Shown here piece by piece: positions 21,766-32,235 of a stretch of DNA of 64,000 bases. Origin of the DNA: Nematopogon swammerdamellus (Eukaryota; Arthropoda; Insecta; Lepidoptera; Adelidae); contig OX336354.1 of NCBI GenBank assembly GCA_946902875.1, positions 7,971,247-8,035,246 of the forward strand, read 5' to 3'. The translations under genes and the position numbers were made by a program. The notes beneath the pieces are model-generated. The model was not told where the DNA came from and did no database searches. It saw only the letters and a program-made list of their open reading frames with translations. Numbering within the stretch: the stretch's first letter is position 1; each line of letters begins with the position of its first letter.

Positions 21766-23449
21766 TTTATATGTACCTATGAACCTGTAAGTTTGTATGT
21801 AATTATTAATGTATTTTTAGGCTTAAATAAAGTGTTGAAAATCTTTATTAGACAAAAAGAAAAATTAAATTAAACAGAAATGTAAGAACTTAAATTAAAT
21901 AAAAATATTCCTGCATAAAATAAAGTATATTTTAATTATTTAATATTCTAATTTCACTTCATTTCCCTTTTTATTTTTTTATTTTCATTTCATTTCATTC
22001 CTTCTACCTATTTGAATTCTCCGCTCTACACCTATTGACCTCGCCCTAATGAAGTGCGAATATGCACAGCCATTTTCCAGCGACATTTTTCTCGACTATC
22101 GTTCGCTGCGCGCGCTACATTTTTTCTCATTTGTCCAAAGTGCTAATGTGCCTCCTTTGTTCGCGAAGGCTTTTGTCTAGGCTCCCGTCGACGCCTCGAG
22201 GGTCATTTAACAGATGAGGGAAATGTACACTTTTTTGCGCTTCGGATTGCGTTTCAGGCGGCAGACCCTTCTGGCGTGGCTGTGATGTAATCGGGCGTGG
22301 GTGACAGTTTTTTTGGGGCAAGATGGATAAATTCAGAGGCATATTTAAGTACAAGTTGGCTGGGGGCGACCCCAACATTCAAGATGGCGGACCGCGCCAT
22401 TTGAAGGAGTGATAAATTGAAAATGTTTATATGCTGCTCCTTATAATATATCCTTGACCATCTTGCCTATTATCTATTAGTGGTTATCGCAAAAAATTAT
22501 TTAGCTCTGTCTCACTAGACGAATTGACATTCGCCCCAACGGGCTCCCCGTTGGGGCGAAAGAGACGGATCATGAGAAATTGATAGTAGCGATGAAATTG
22601 CTGATAGAAAATTGCCGCGGGGTCGTCTAATTCGATTGTAATTGGTCTTATTTTTCTGATACTTTATTCTTCTGGACAAACTATTTATTAGTCTTGCTAT
22701 CGTTGCTGGTATAGGTAAAATTATTTAGTGATATAAATACAATTTCACTAAGTACATTTAAGAAAAATGTGTATTTAAAATTAAATTGGATAGCGAAGAA
22801 ATTATTGATTGATTTTCTTTCATATAAACCTTAAAATGCGTAAAACTACTTGGAATTTGTCGAGTTGAAATAATCGAAAAATTTCACATAAATACGACTC
22901 TGGAGAAATTTGAGAAAATGATTGTTTACGGGTGACAAAATCCATAACGAAAATCTGGGCGAACGGTCGGCTCAGAGTTCAATAGCAACACTCCTTTTTC
23001 ATAAAGCATATAACATAGTCAACATTGAGATACAAAGGAATATGTTATCGGTACCGAAACTATCTAGGAATATACGGGTGTAAAAAGGGGAAGGTAATTT
23101 GGAACTAAAAACCTAAATAAAAGGTTTCTTATTCCTGGCTTTCGGTTTGATACAAAAATATATCCGTATAGCCTAGCCGTGACGGTACGTATCGGTGTGA
23201 CATGACTTTCTAGAAATCAGTTAAGTGAGAACAGTGTTCACACACAGAGGGTTCCGTAGCCATATTATGTTCCTTCTTGTCGTACGTAAGTATAGCGACT
23301 GTGCGCAGTTGATGTTGCACCTTAGTCTTCTAGTTCTGCTTGATATACATGTTATAAATGAAACCACTTTTTGACGATGCCAGGAAGGAAGGTGTATTCG
23401 AAGCTCGAAATATTCGCATTACATGCAATGACGTATCATGTATTCTACT
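21766..23449. other. Unassigned stretch
   Basis: Mostly AT-rich. 22045-22410 has a more even base composition and a reverse frame of 83 aa with no domain. CGCCCCAACGGGCTCCCCGT is followed by TTGGGGCG (22533-22559), forming a short perfect hairpin. AGGGTTCCGTAGCCA near 23250 is a family D-like scrap. Confidence 0.4.
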
Positions 23450-23615
23450 AGACCTCTTACCCGGGCAACAGCCTTCGCTCCACCGCGGTGGAGTAACCAT
23501 TACGCGGAAGGACCCTCTTGAGACTAGTAGCTCGCGAGCGACCGAACGCGGCGGACGCGCCGTCCGCGCGCTCGCTGCCGTCCGTCTGCGGCTCGCATCG
23601 CGCCAGTCATTCATT
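23450..23615 (+). promoter_or_regulatory. CpG-rich segment upstream of a THAP-like exon
   Basis: Unlike its AT-rich surroundings, this block is rich in CG dinucleotides (GCGGCGGACGCGCCGTCCGC and similar). It contains a perfect 16-bp palindrome CTCCACCGCGGTGGAG at 23477-23492. It lies directly upstream of an ATG. A promoter or 5' UTR role is inference; the block could equally belong to a mobile element. Confidence 0.3.
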
Positions 23616-23699
23616 ATGCCCGGTTGTGTGTTGCGAATTGCGATATTGCAAAAATCATACCAAAAATATTGGGAAAACTGATGGCATCTCATTTCATAG
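23616..23699 (+). pseudogene. Possible THAP-domain first exon with a 1-base frameshift
   Basis: From the ATG the frame reads MPGCV, then runs out of phase. Moving by one base within the TTGTGTGTTG tract gives CELRYCKNHTKNIGKTDGIS followed by FHR, then a consensus donor (AG|GTAAGT) at 23700. THAP domains start at the protein N-terminus with M-P-x-C and a C-x(2-4)-C pair, and reach an I-S/T-F-H-R-F-P block that is often interrupted by an intron. The spacing and the ISFHR end fit. The frameshift may mark a pseudogene, a P-element-type transposase relic or a base error. The second half of the domain (C-x2-H) was not located, partly because a MITE begins 34 bp downstream. Confidence 0.35.
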
Positions 23700-23732
23700 G
23701 TAAGTATCACTTCATTGTGATCTTAATATATA

Positions 23733-24229
23733 AGGTCTTTCAAAATTAGTTAATAGTACGCTAAGGGTGGGTTCTGCATCCTATAGGGAGTAAAACCTAT
23801 ATAAATTTTTTTGGACCTTGGGCTTTTTTTATGTAAAATGTTTTGTATGTATTTAAATAAAAAAATATGTGGTTGATTTTTATAGCCTAATCGATTCATT
23901 TTCATAACAGTAACAAAAAAGTCTTCATTACCATTTTGATGTAACACGTGTAAGTTGGTAAAAAAAATCAAATTCTTTCTATTCCATACTAATAAAACTA
24001 AAATTGTGGTTTTCACAATTTCTGAAAGAAAGAGATCTATGTGTTGGAAGACTTTTGTTCCTGGCATGAAACTGAAACGATTAAGAAAAGAATTTTTTTT
24101 TACATTTTACATTTTTGCATTATTATAAATTTTTTTTTTTTGTAAAAAAAAATCTTTCTTCCTCAAAAGTGATTTATTTACGATACAGAACCCCCCCTTA
24201 GCGTACTATTAACTAATTTTGAAAGACCT
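23733..24229. mobile_element. TA-flanked TIR MITE (497 bp)
   Basis: The termini AGGTCTTTCAAAATTAGTTA and TAACTAATTTTGAAAGACCT are exact inverses, and the match continues through ATAGTACGCTAAGGG. TA lies on both sides. The interior is AT-rich with no transposase. Confidence 0.85.
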
Positions 24230-24960
24230 TATATATAATATCTTGTTTTCCATGTGCTTAGAAATATTTGGTTCAACTGGCCAATTAGGGCTGTCACAAC
24301 GCTACTTCAATTAGAAAATTTTGTACATTTTATGTATTGACCTAGCATTGCAATAACATAAGCATTATTTAATTAAACAAATAAATTAAACGCGCTCATT
24401 AGGGCTGCCACATATGAATGATTAGAAATAGAGTTCTGGGATATCATGTATGAAAGTAAATAAATATGTATTAAACCACGTTAAAATATGAGAGTGAATT
24501 GACCGCTAATTAGGGTTGTCGCTATTCTTTTATTTTTTTTAAATTAGTAAGTAATTGAGAAATTTTCAAGAAAAAAATCTTTTTACAAGGTTTCCACATC
24601 CTTCTAAGGGATCAATACGAGAAAGATGGATAAAAATAGTCCAAGATGATACATTGTTTAAAGGAAAGTGAAAATTTAAATTTGTGTAAAGTGAAATTTA
24701 AATTATTTTGTTTAAGTACGGAGGAAGAGCTATTTTAGTTGTGTTTGTGTGTGTAGTCCAAAGTATACCTAATGGTTTTTTTAGTTATATATATATATAT
24801 ATATATTTTTTTATAAATGCTGCACTCTTTATTTTATGTATGTTTGGTTTGGAGATTTTAAGTTTAGTCCAAGGCCAAGACCGCAGTTATGAATTCTTTA
24901 TTATTAAGTTTAGTTTTTTAGATATTATTCTAGTTATTAAGTGTAGGTATTATAAGAATA
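24230..24960. other. AT-rich stretch
   Basis: Holds a (TA)n run at 24787-24806. The phrase 'TAGGGCTGTC/TAGGGCTGCC/TAGGGTTGTC' recurs at about 24288, 24401 and 24512, each following an 'AATTAG'-type string. The spacing of about 112 bp suggests a very old tandem repeat. Confidence 0.4.
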
Positions 24961-25098
24961 CAAAACGGCTTTACTCGCGGTCGAAATATGAGCTGTGTGG
25001 CTCGACGTTTCGGGCCAAACGTATGGCCCATCATCATGAGCACTCTGGCCGAAATGTCGAGCCACACAGCTCGTATTTCGATAGTGAGTAAAGCCGTT
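24961..25098. repeat. Hairpin: inverted arms of about 55 bp
   Basis: AACGGCTTTACTCGCGGTCG, AGCTGTGTGGCTCGACGTTTC is mirrored by GAAATGTCGAGCCACACAGC, ATAGTGAGTAAAGCCGTT, with about 20 bp in the loop. Probably a foldback fragment of a retroelement. Confidence 0.85.
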
Positions 25099-25572
25099 GT
25101 TACTTCTTAAAATGTCAAATAACCACGGTAATTTAAAAACCCATATAAGTTTAGGTATGTATTTCAAGTTATTATAGTTCTGTATTTTAAGTTTAAATAC
25201 ATAAAAACGTTTTTTTCGATGAAATTCACTATCTGTTTTCTTCTATAATCCTTTAAAACGTCCCACTGCTAGGCACGGACTCTGCTCACTGACATAGGAG
25301 GTATTGTTTTTATTGTTGTTGTTTTATTGTTTATTGAGTATTCTTATGGCAGTCATATTGCACTCGAACTTGTCACAATTTGTTATATCCGGTTCGATTA
25401 CTCGTACATGGTGACCAGTGGAAATCAGAAGCAGTTTACACAAAAATACCTTTCATAGACCAGTGTGCACTAGTTACCTAACTTTATTTTTCTTCACCGG
25501 AGCGATCGTACCTATTCGTTATGAAATGCATGTATATCAATCTTTATCAAGGAAATAAATAAGTACATTAGT
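25099..25572. other. Unassigned stretch including family H copy
   Basis: 25345-25415 repeats the TGCACTCGAACTTGTCACAA block seen at 9850. The rest shows no gene. Confidence 0.45.
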
Positions 25573-25637
25573 TAGTGCCCGGGATTTGAACCCGCAACTT
25601 CTGCATTGAGAAGCGTTACCACTAGACTACGGGCACA
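25573..25637 (-). repeat. tRNA-like sequence (pseudo-tRNA or SINE head)
   Basis: On the minus strand it begins GTGCCCGTAGTCTAGTGGTA and ends GGGTTCAAATCCCGGGCAC, giving recognisable A and B boxes. The anticodon stem CTTCT/AGAAG closes a six-base loop and the T-arm overlaps the acceptor stem, so the molecule is shorter than a tRNA. It is therefore not called a functional gene. Confidence 0.5.
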
Positions 25638-25734
25638 ATTAACCATAATACCTACTCGTAAAATAATAAATCGAAAAATATATTTTTGGTAGACTAAGTG
25701 ACAACCCTACGTATTCCAATGCACGTGTTGACTG

Positions 25735-25850
25735 ACCGGCCGGGCCGGCCGGGCCGCTAGCCGCTAGTCGCTCGCTAGCTAGCCCCTCTCCCGCTCGCTT
25801 CCCGCCCCGCGCGGCTCAGCGTTCCGCCACCCCGCTACCTTACCTCATAC
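25735..25850. other. GC-rich island
   Basis: GGCCGGGCCGGCCGGGCC tandem motifs, GCTAGCCGCTAGTCGCTCGC and CCCGCTCGCTTCCCGCCCCG stand out in AT-rich surroundings. It may be a CpG-rich promoter or part of a mobile element; no adjacent exon was identified. Confidence 0.5.
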
Positions 25851-26317
25851 CTCAGTTATTGGCCGTCATTTCTCTGTATTCTTTCTTCGTAGTGCTCACT
25901 CTATACATAAAATCTCTTTGATTACATGTTATAATTTTCACGATTCGGCCTAAACTTAAACAGTATTCTTCAAAACTACCATGACAGGACAAAATCAATC
26001 GCATTCGAAACACTCGACTATTACCTTTCAAAATTCAAATCATAGATAGACTCTATGATAAAAGTATAAAATCTTGTACTGGCCAACTACCGGTGCATTA
26101 TATTGTGTTCTTCGTATCCCTCACGCCATCTATCGGTGAGCGCTCATAATGTTTTTGTTAAAATGTTAGTTAAATGATCATTCGGTAGATGGCGCTCTTT
26201 CACATTATTATGATAATTGTATGGCGACCCCCCTTAATTTGAAAATATATATATTATTTTTTCATCTAATTTCGCACTACCCTGTGACTACCTGTGACGC
26301 ACTAAAGTAGTCGATAT
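25851..26317. other. Unassigned stretch
   Basis: CACGCCATCTATCGGTGAGC and its loose mirror TCGGTAGATGGCGCTC (26122-26195), followed by ATGGCGACCCCCCTTAATTT (compare 2280), recall family D sequence. Confidence 0.4.
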
Positions 26318-26592
26318 TGGATACCGGGTGGCTAAGCTCAAGAGGCAGTGGGCTGGGCACGTCAGCCGGAGAGACGACGACCGTTGGAGTAACTGTGTCC
26401 TACACTGGCGGCTGTGGACAGGAAAACGGAGTGTGGTAAGACCACCCGCCAGGTGGGACGACAACATCAAATGCGTTGGCGGAAAGCAGTGGTTCCGTAC
26501 CGCTGAAGGCCGGGAGGACTGGAGGAAAATTGGAGAGGCGTATGTCCAGCAGTGGACGCTTACACGCTGACTGACTGACTGACTGACTGTGG
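26318..26592 (+). pseudogene. RTE-like LINE 3' end (RT ORF C-terminus)
   Basis: The frame from 26328 reads KRQWAGHVSRRDDDRWSN, a Gly/Lys/Arg-rich linker, RPPARWDDNI and a final REDWRKIGEAYVQQW before the stop. This is the standard C-terminal signature of RTE-clade endonuclease/reverse-transcriptase ORFs in insects. It is followed by GTGGACGCTTACACGCTGAC and a (TGAC)n tail. The element is heavily 5'-truncated. Related pieces lie at 37838-37905 and 47395-47600. Confidence 0.8.
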
Positions 26593-26892
26593 GTAAGGTC
26601 TTTCTTCGCATTCCCAGGCATGGTTGGTAGAGTATGCCTCTAGACTTTATATTCGCCTTGTCACTTTATTGTGCTATAGTGTACATCTTAGTTTAATTTC
26701 AACATTTCAGTGGTTTGATCAATGTATGTATAAGCTTGTTGTTGCCCGCGACCTCGTCCGCGTGGACGACTGAACATGACTAATTATTATTTCGGAACAA
26801 CATGAAAAGGATTAAGGAATGATTTGTGATACTAAATCCTAAAACAGAAAACAGTTAAACTGAGTTATGCACTGAAAATATTTATTTTCATT
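26593..26892. other. Unassigned stretch
   Basis: TGCCCGCGACCTCGTCCGCG near 26742 is a family E-like scrap; nothing else was seen. Confidence 0.4.
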
Positions 26893-27354
26893 TTTTTTTA
26901 TGTAATCCGTTATGCGTGGCTGAGTCGGAGGGCACAGCACATGCTCGCTCAGACCAGCTAATATCACCTCCGAGATAGGTGCCATACCGGAAACTTCCCT
27001 GGATTGCTGGCTATACTGGACTAGAGGAGAACACAACCGAGGCTGCTATGCGGCCATCTTACATCCAGTAACGGTGGTACCAGTCGGCTACAATTTGAGC
27101 CTACCACCTAGTAAGAGGCAATGGAAGGGACCTAAATTTTTACACCGGTTCCGAACGGTGAAGCAGCAGGTGTAGGTATGCACCACAGAACAACGATCGG
27201 GCCACACCGCCCGCGCCAAGACCGGAATTTTTTTCTTTGCGGTATGCACGTTAATGTTTCGTCAGAAAAAACTCATTGGTACACGCCGACCGGATTCAAA
27301 CCTCGGACCTCTCGCTTAAGAAGCCGGTGCCCAAACCACTCGGCCACCCGCCAC
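26893..27354 (-). repeat. SINE family A, full length
   Basis: Reverse copy from the poly-T (TTTTTTTTATGTAATCCG) to GGCCACCCGCCAC. Relative to 12532 it has about 50 extra bases between head and body (CACACCGCCCGCGCCAAGAC region). A foldback element abuts its 5' end. Confidence 0.85.
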
Positions 27355-27358
27355 TATA

Positions 27359-28455
27359 CAGGGTGTTCGGCACATGGACCGACAAAATTTTTTTGTAGGT
27401 AAGTGGGGTCATTTGCAAGGTTTTGACCTGACACCTTTTATCTGGTGTCACGTGGTATCGAGATACGATTTTTTTTCTTTATTTTTGAAAATTACCAAAA
27501 TCCCAGCTTTAACCACTGGTAACTTTTTTGTTTATGATTATATCTGCACGAAATGAAATTTATTTGATTTAACGATGTATCCTTGTTCTAGAAAAAATAT
27601 CATTTGATGAAGTTAATACCATGAAAAGGACTTATGACCTCCCAAATTCCCAAAGACGAGTAAAAATGTGACAGAATCTTAATTTCTTAATTCATTAAAA
27701 AGAAAACTAACAGCGGTTGAGAGCTTCATTTTCCTTTAAAAAGTTCGCTAGTTTACGCCTTTTCCAACGGTATACAACATGCCATACAAATATTTCACTA
27801 TGTGGCCAAAATTAGGGACAGAGACCAGAACAGAACGACAATAACTTTGTAACAGGGCCACCTTATCGATGGTCGCTTCACTTTATTGAGAGCGTTTTCA
27901 GGAGCATTTTCAAATTTAGAACATGTAACGGTCGCGCGGGTACTGTTCAATTCCAAATCCAACTACTACTGCTTCCCTTGTTAATGTTTAGACTCTTGCA
28001 AATTATCCCTAATTTTGCCCACATAGTGAATGATTTGTATGGCATGTGGTATATCGTTGGAAAGGGCGTAAACTAGCGAACTTTTTAAATGAAAATGAAG
28101 CTCTCAATTGTTGTCCGTTTTTTTTTTAATGAATTAAGAAATTAAGATTCTGTCATATTTTTACTCGTCCTCGGGACTAAGTCCTTTTCATGGTATTAAC
28201 TTCATCAGATGATATTTTTTCTAGAACAAGGATACATCGTTAAATCAAATAAATTTTATTTCGTGCAGATATAATCATAAACAAAAAAGTTACAAGGGGT
28301 TAAAACTAAGATTTTGGTAATTTTCAAAAATAAAGAAAAAAAATCGTATCTCGATACCACGTGACACCAGACAAAAAGTGTTATAGGTCAAAACCTTGCA
28401 AATGACCCCACTTACCTACCAAAAAATGTTGTCGGTCCATGTGCCGAACACCCTG
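27359..28455. mobile_element. TA-flanked giant foldback element (1.1 kb)
   Basis: TA|CAGGGTGTTCGGCACATGGA at the left is mirrored by TCCATGTGCCGAACACCCTG|TA at the right. The inverted similarity then continues for about 450 bp on each side (about 27359-27812 and 28009-28455), leaving about 195 bp of unique centre. No transposase frame is present. The CAGGGTG ends and TA duplication match two smaller elements at 17648 and 52577. Confidence 0.85.
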
Positions 28456-29499
28456 TATATTACTTACAAATGATTTTATATCTTTATATATATTACAGAT
28501 CAGATTGTTGTAAATTATTTACAGATTATTTTTACATATTACTAACACATTATTAACAGTATGTTTACAGAATTTATCTGTACACGAATTCGCGGTGAAT
28601 TTTCTAACCACGCTCCAAGCCCTACTTGTTTACGTGCAGGTGTTGTCCACAAAGAAGCAATGCGAATAAAAATTCCCAGCCGCTGCCGCCGGCGGCGCTG
28701 TCCTGTGTCAGGGATTCCGGATAAGTCTAATTGAAGCCCGGGGCTCCGGACCCGGAAGCTTCTAGCTGGACCAGCAGCGAGTACTTTCATTAAAATTAAA
28801 TCCTCTATCCTCTATCCTTATCTATGTTGTTCTTAAATTCCTTATCTAGATCACCACCGAACCTGGAATTTTTCATAAGCATGGGGAAAGAGTATGCTAT
28901 TTTTATAATCCGATCTTCGCGCGAGCGAAGCCGCATGCAATAGCTAGTTTAGAATAAAACAATCAGTGTTTCAATCAATTTAAGTCATGTTTAAGCTGTT
29001 TGTTTTAGCTGTTGTCTTATCTATCCAAGAATAAACTGCACGTATTGTCCACAAAGAAGCTATCTTAAGCTATCTACGACAAGACCTCCCAGTCTTCGAT
29101 GTGATCCCGGTAAGGGAGTCCGGATAAGTCTAATTGGCGCCCGGAGCTCTGTACCCGGATATGTTTGTAGCTGAAGCTGTAGCGAGTAGCGAGGCTTTTG
29201 TAAATATAGAAAGCAAACTCTATTCGACAGGCCAGACAATCTACAGTTTCGCTTAGTTAGGTAACACTTAAATATACTCGTAGGTACAATTCGGGGAACA
29301 TTACTATAATTTGAAATATTTTAACCATAAAAAAAAAAACTAAGGCAACGTTTGACAGTGGTAAGTTTATTAAGCTTTCTCTTGAAATGTCTACGATTGG
29401 AAATATGACACCAGTTTAAATTTCCAGCTATCCCAATATGCAGACTTAGAAATTTCTCATGATTTGTCTCAGTCGCTCCAACGGGCTTTTTTTATATAT
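28456..29499. other. Stretch with a duplicated module of about 160 bp
   Basis: 28625-28790 and 29040-29200 share TTGTCCACAAAGAAGC, GTCCGGATAAGTCTAATTG (first copy TTCCGGATAAGTCTAATTG), CCGGGGCTCCGGACCCGGA versus CCGGAGCTCTGTACCCGGA, and CAGCGAGTA versus TAGCGAGTA. No coding role was recognised. Confidence 0.6.
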
Positions 29500-29875
29500 T
29501 CCGGTATGTATGGGTGAGTTAGAGGGGCCAGAGCACATGCGCCAACCAGCCAGTATCACCTCTGAGAAGGTAGGTGCCATACAGGAGACTTATCTTTAGA
29601 TTGCTGGCTATACTGGAATAGAGGAAAACACAGACAAAGCTGCTATGCGGCCGTCTTACATTCAGTACGGTGGTGGTGGTACCACAATCGGCCACAAATT
29701 TGGGCCAACCACCTGGCAAGGGGCAAGGGAAGTGACCTACAGTTTTACACCGGTACCGAACGATGAAGCAGCAGGTGTAGGCATGGACGTAAATTTTCCG
29801 TCAGAAAAAACTAATGCACATCGGCCGGATTCGAACTTCGGACCCTGAGATCAATAGTCTAACTAAGCCAAGCCG
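29500..29875 (-). repeat. SINE family A, diverged
   Basis: Reverse copy. The tail near 29500 lacks a clear poly-A and the head is rearranged (GGACCCTGAGATCAATAGTC). GATGAAGCAGCAGGTGTAGG marks the body start. Confidence 0.75.
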
Positions 29876-30371
29876 ATGCGAGATAGTTAAAAATGCTAAG
29901 TCACCCTTCCCTTCCCAACCCTTCGGGCAGTTGATGCTGCAATCGTAATCATTAGAGCGACCGACCGACTCGTCGCTAGAAAAGTGACGTTACAGCTGTC
30001 AGGTGTCATTAGTGCGTGAATTACACTTTCCGTCATCTATCGATGGAATCTTCCAACGACACCGATACCGACGCAAAGTGTGATAGTGATTGTCCCTCCT
30101 GAATACTAAGACAGCATTTCATAGAGTTCTCGCAAGGCTGGTTACCTAATACTGTGTGGCCCAATATGTTCAGCGAAGCGATCGCCAGCTGGATACTATA
30201 GCGCGCATTTACATAATCCACAAGCGGTCGACTTTTTTGTGTGTTTTTCTTATGAAAAATACCCATTTGTATGGACTTTTTTAGGAATAACCTTGTCGCG
30301 TAAGAACATACCGTGGATGTATTTTTTAAGGCACAAAAGGGGCAAGGTTAGTATGCCATACTAAGCCTAGC
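29876..30371. other. Unassigned stretch
   Basis: No recognised gene. CGTCATCTATCGATGGAATC lies near 30032. Confidence 0.35.
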
Positions 30372-30712
30372 TTTCATACATACCACACGCTGTATCCCGA
30401 CAATCGGGGTATGCAGAGTAATCGATGTTGTGCTGCAATAACTCCGGTAAATTACAGCACAAAAGCGACCATAGTGGTCGGTTTTAGCAAAGTATTAAAC
30501 TTAGTTAGGACGAGATAACTATCAAGCAGCAAGTAAGCACGAATACCCACCTGCTTGCTGCATGACTCGGTGAAAGGACCGTCCCAAGATGAGAGGGTGC
30601 TACCCTGTCGCCCTTTAGCACGGTATCTCGTCCTTTCCCTTAGTCGCCTTTTACGACATGCACGGGGAGAGATGCAGTGGGGCTATTCTTTCTAAGTACC
30701 GGCCCCACGTGG
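30372..30712 (-). repeat. Repeat family C, full length
   Basis: Reverse copy from CATACCACACGCTGTATCCC to GGGGCTATTCTTTCTAAGTA, including the GTCGCCTTTTACGACATGCA block. Confidence 0.85.
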
Positions 30713-30939
30713 TACACATCAATTTATTCGTTCTATATAGCAGCAGCTTGTGAATCTATCAAATCATCTACTTACGGTTTATTGTTTGGGACATTAAATA
30801 AAATGAAATGACCATTAAATAAATAAAGAAATAAATAAATAGACATTGTGATGTAGAAACTTCAAAATCAAATTAAAAACACATTTATTGCACATATAAA
30901 TCATACAGAAGGTAGCACTTAATGTCTATAGCATTTTCC
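30713..30939. other. AT-rich spacer
   Basis: (AAAT)n-type stretch near 30800-30842. Confidence 0.5.
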
Positions 30940-31195
30940 GCCAGCCTACCCTTGGATAACCGTGAGGATAACCGTAAGACCTTTTCACCACCTGAATTTA
31001 AGTCTCGTCCAACAGTTATTTGTCGGTAACAGTGACATTTCTCACACACACACACAACAGAAGTTGACTGAGAGCTACATTTTAGTCGAAGGTGGTCAAA
31101 TCGGCCTTTAGTGGGTAATGAACTAGCCGGAGTGCAAGAGGTGTGAAGTTCGAAACTCGTCTGGGTTTCGAACCAATAAGAAGGACAACTTCGCG
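30940..31195 (+). repeat. Repeat family I, longest copy
   Basis: AATTTAAGTCTCGTCCAACA, TTTGTCGGTAACAGTGACAT, CATTTTAGTCGAAGGTGGTC, then GCCGGAGTGCAAGAGGTGTG and GTTCGAAACTCG, which could be a degenerate Pol III box. Confidence 0.5.
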
Positions 31196-31353
31196 AGGAA
31201 ACCCGTACACAGACAATGCTGATGCGACGTTGTGGTTGGGTGGAATGAAATGCTTTCTACAATAATGCTTTTTAATTTTTTTTTATCTCTTTATTTCAGC
31301 CAACTAGGGCCATATTAAAATGAATATTAAATGTCTTAACCTAAGAACTAAAA

Positions 31354-31584
31354 TTACTTTTTCTCAACATGTGTTTGTACGGGTCCCATATCGGTCTGCT
31401 GACGCGGTGGATCAGGTGCGCGTGGAGTAGGCGCGGGCGTCGGCGGCGGCGCGGGCGTCGCGGTCGGCGGCGGCGGCGGCGCGGGAGTCGGCGGCGGCGG
31501 AGCGGGTTGCTTCTCCTGAATGTGCAGGACGGCAGTGGCAGCCAGCTTTTTCACCTTAATAATAAATAAGGACACTGCACGCAT
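31354..31584 (-). CDS. Proline-rich reading frame, unassigned
   Basis: A 76-codon minus-strand frame with no recognised domain. Residues 1-26 read like ordinary protein (KVKKLAATAVLHIQEKQ), followed by about 30 residues of Pro/Ala/Thr repeats and a charged end (THVEKK). The frame stays open upstream of the ATG through SYRWSGPKERNLRT, so the true start or a splice acceptor (TTATTATTAAG|GTG at about 31556) is undecided. The GC-rich GGCGGCGG tract forces the Pro/Ala composition. It may be the last exon of a host gene or a transposon ORF fragment. The region 31585-31650 has a GC content unusual for this window. Confidence 0.3.
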   Translation of the reverse strand: MRAVSLFIIKVKKLAATAVLHIQEKQPAPPPPTPAPPPPPTATPAPPPTPAPTPRAPDPPRQQTDMGPVQTHVEKK

Positions 31585-31654
31585 CGTCCGGAGGTTCCTC
31601 TCTTTGGGACCCGACCATCGGTAGCTTGGGCTCGCCCCGCCGCCGGTGGTGGAA

Positions 31655-32049
31655 ACTCCATTTGTTTTTGTATTAATTTTAGATTTTAAGTTTGTAAATA
31701 TTATGTAAAATTAATATAACAAAAATGTGTAAATAAATGGATAAAATAATGAGGAAAAAAAAACGTTAAAATAAAAAAAAGGAACGTGCAAATAAATGGA
31801 TAAAATATAAAACTTTACAGAAGTACAAATAAGCCAAGCAGCAAAAAAGGCTTAATCATGTTTAATTTAACTTAATAATGGTACGTCTGAAAAATCGCAT
31901 CGTCATTTCCCAACAAAATGTTTGTTTTCAATTAATTTGATCAAATAAACGTTAATGGTTACAAGTAATTGGGTATCGTCCTCATTAGCTGCTCGCCGAT
32001 TAAATATTTAAAGAAATAAAAAATACGTAGATGATAGATGATAGAAAAT
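31655..32049. other. AT-rich stretch
   Basis: ATAAATGGATAAAATAA occurs twice (about 31735 and 31792), forming an imperfect 55-60 bp tandem pair. No gene found. Confidence 0.5.
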
Positions 32050-32235
32050 ACTTTATTACTCTAAACACGTTTTACAGAAATAAGCGCAATAAGCACTAGC
32101 AAGCAGAAATAAGCACCTTTACATGAGGTGCAAAGGCGAACTTATCAATTACAGATATTTTCTTGCAGTCAACCTTTGGATTTTTGAGTATCGAAAGTGA
32201 AATGTAAGTAGGTAGTAACAAAATACTTGAGTGTG
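32050..32235 (-). repeat. Repeat family K copy
   Basis: Reverse copy: TTTACATGAGGTGCAAAGGC, TGCAGTCAACCTTTGGA, AAATACTTGAGTGTGAGAA; preceded by (GATAGAT) remnants of the tandem tail. Confidence 0.7.

Noticed and set aside
22127..22378. 83-codon reverse frame in GC-balanced DNA
   Set aside because: No domain, no repeats of it in the window, no splice support; too little to call.
25573..25637. Functional tRNA gene
   Set aside because: Good A and B boxes but a six-base anticodon loop and a T-arm overlapping the acceptor stem.
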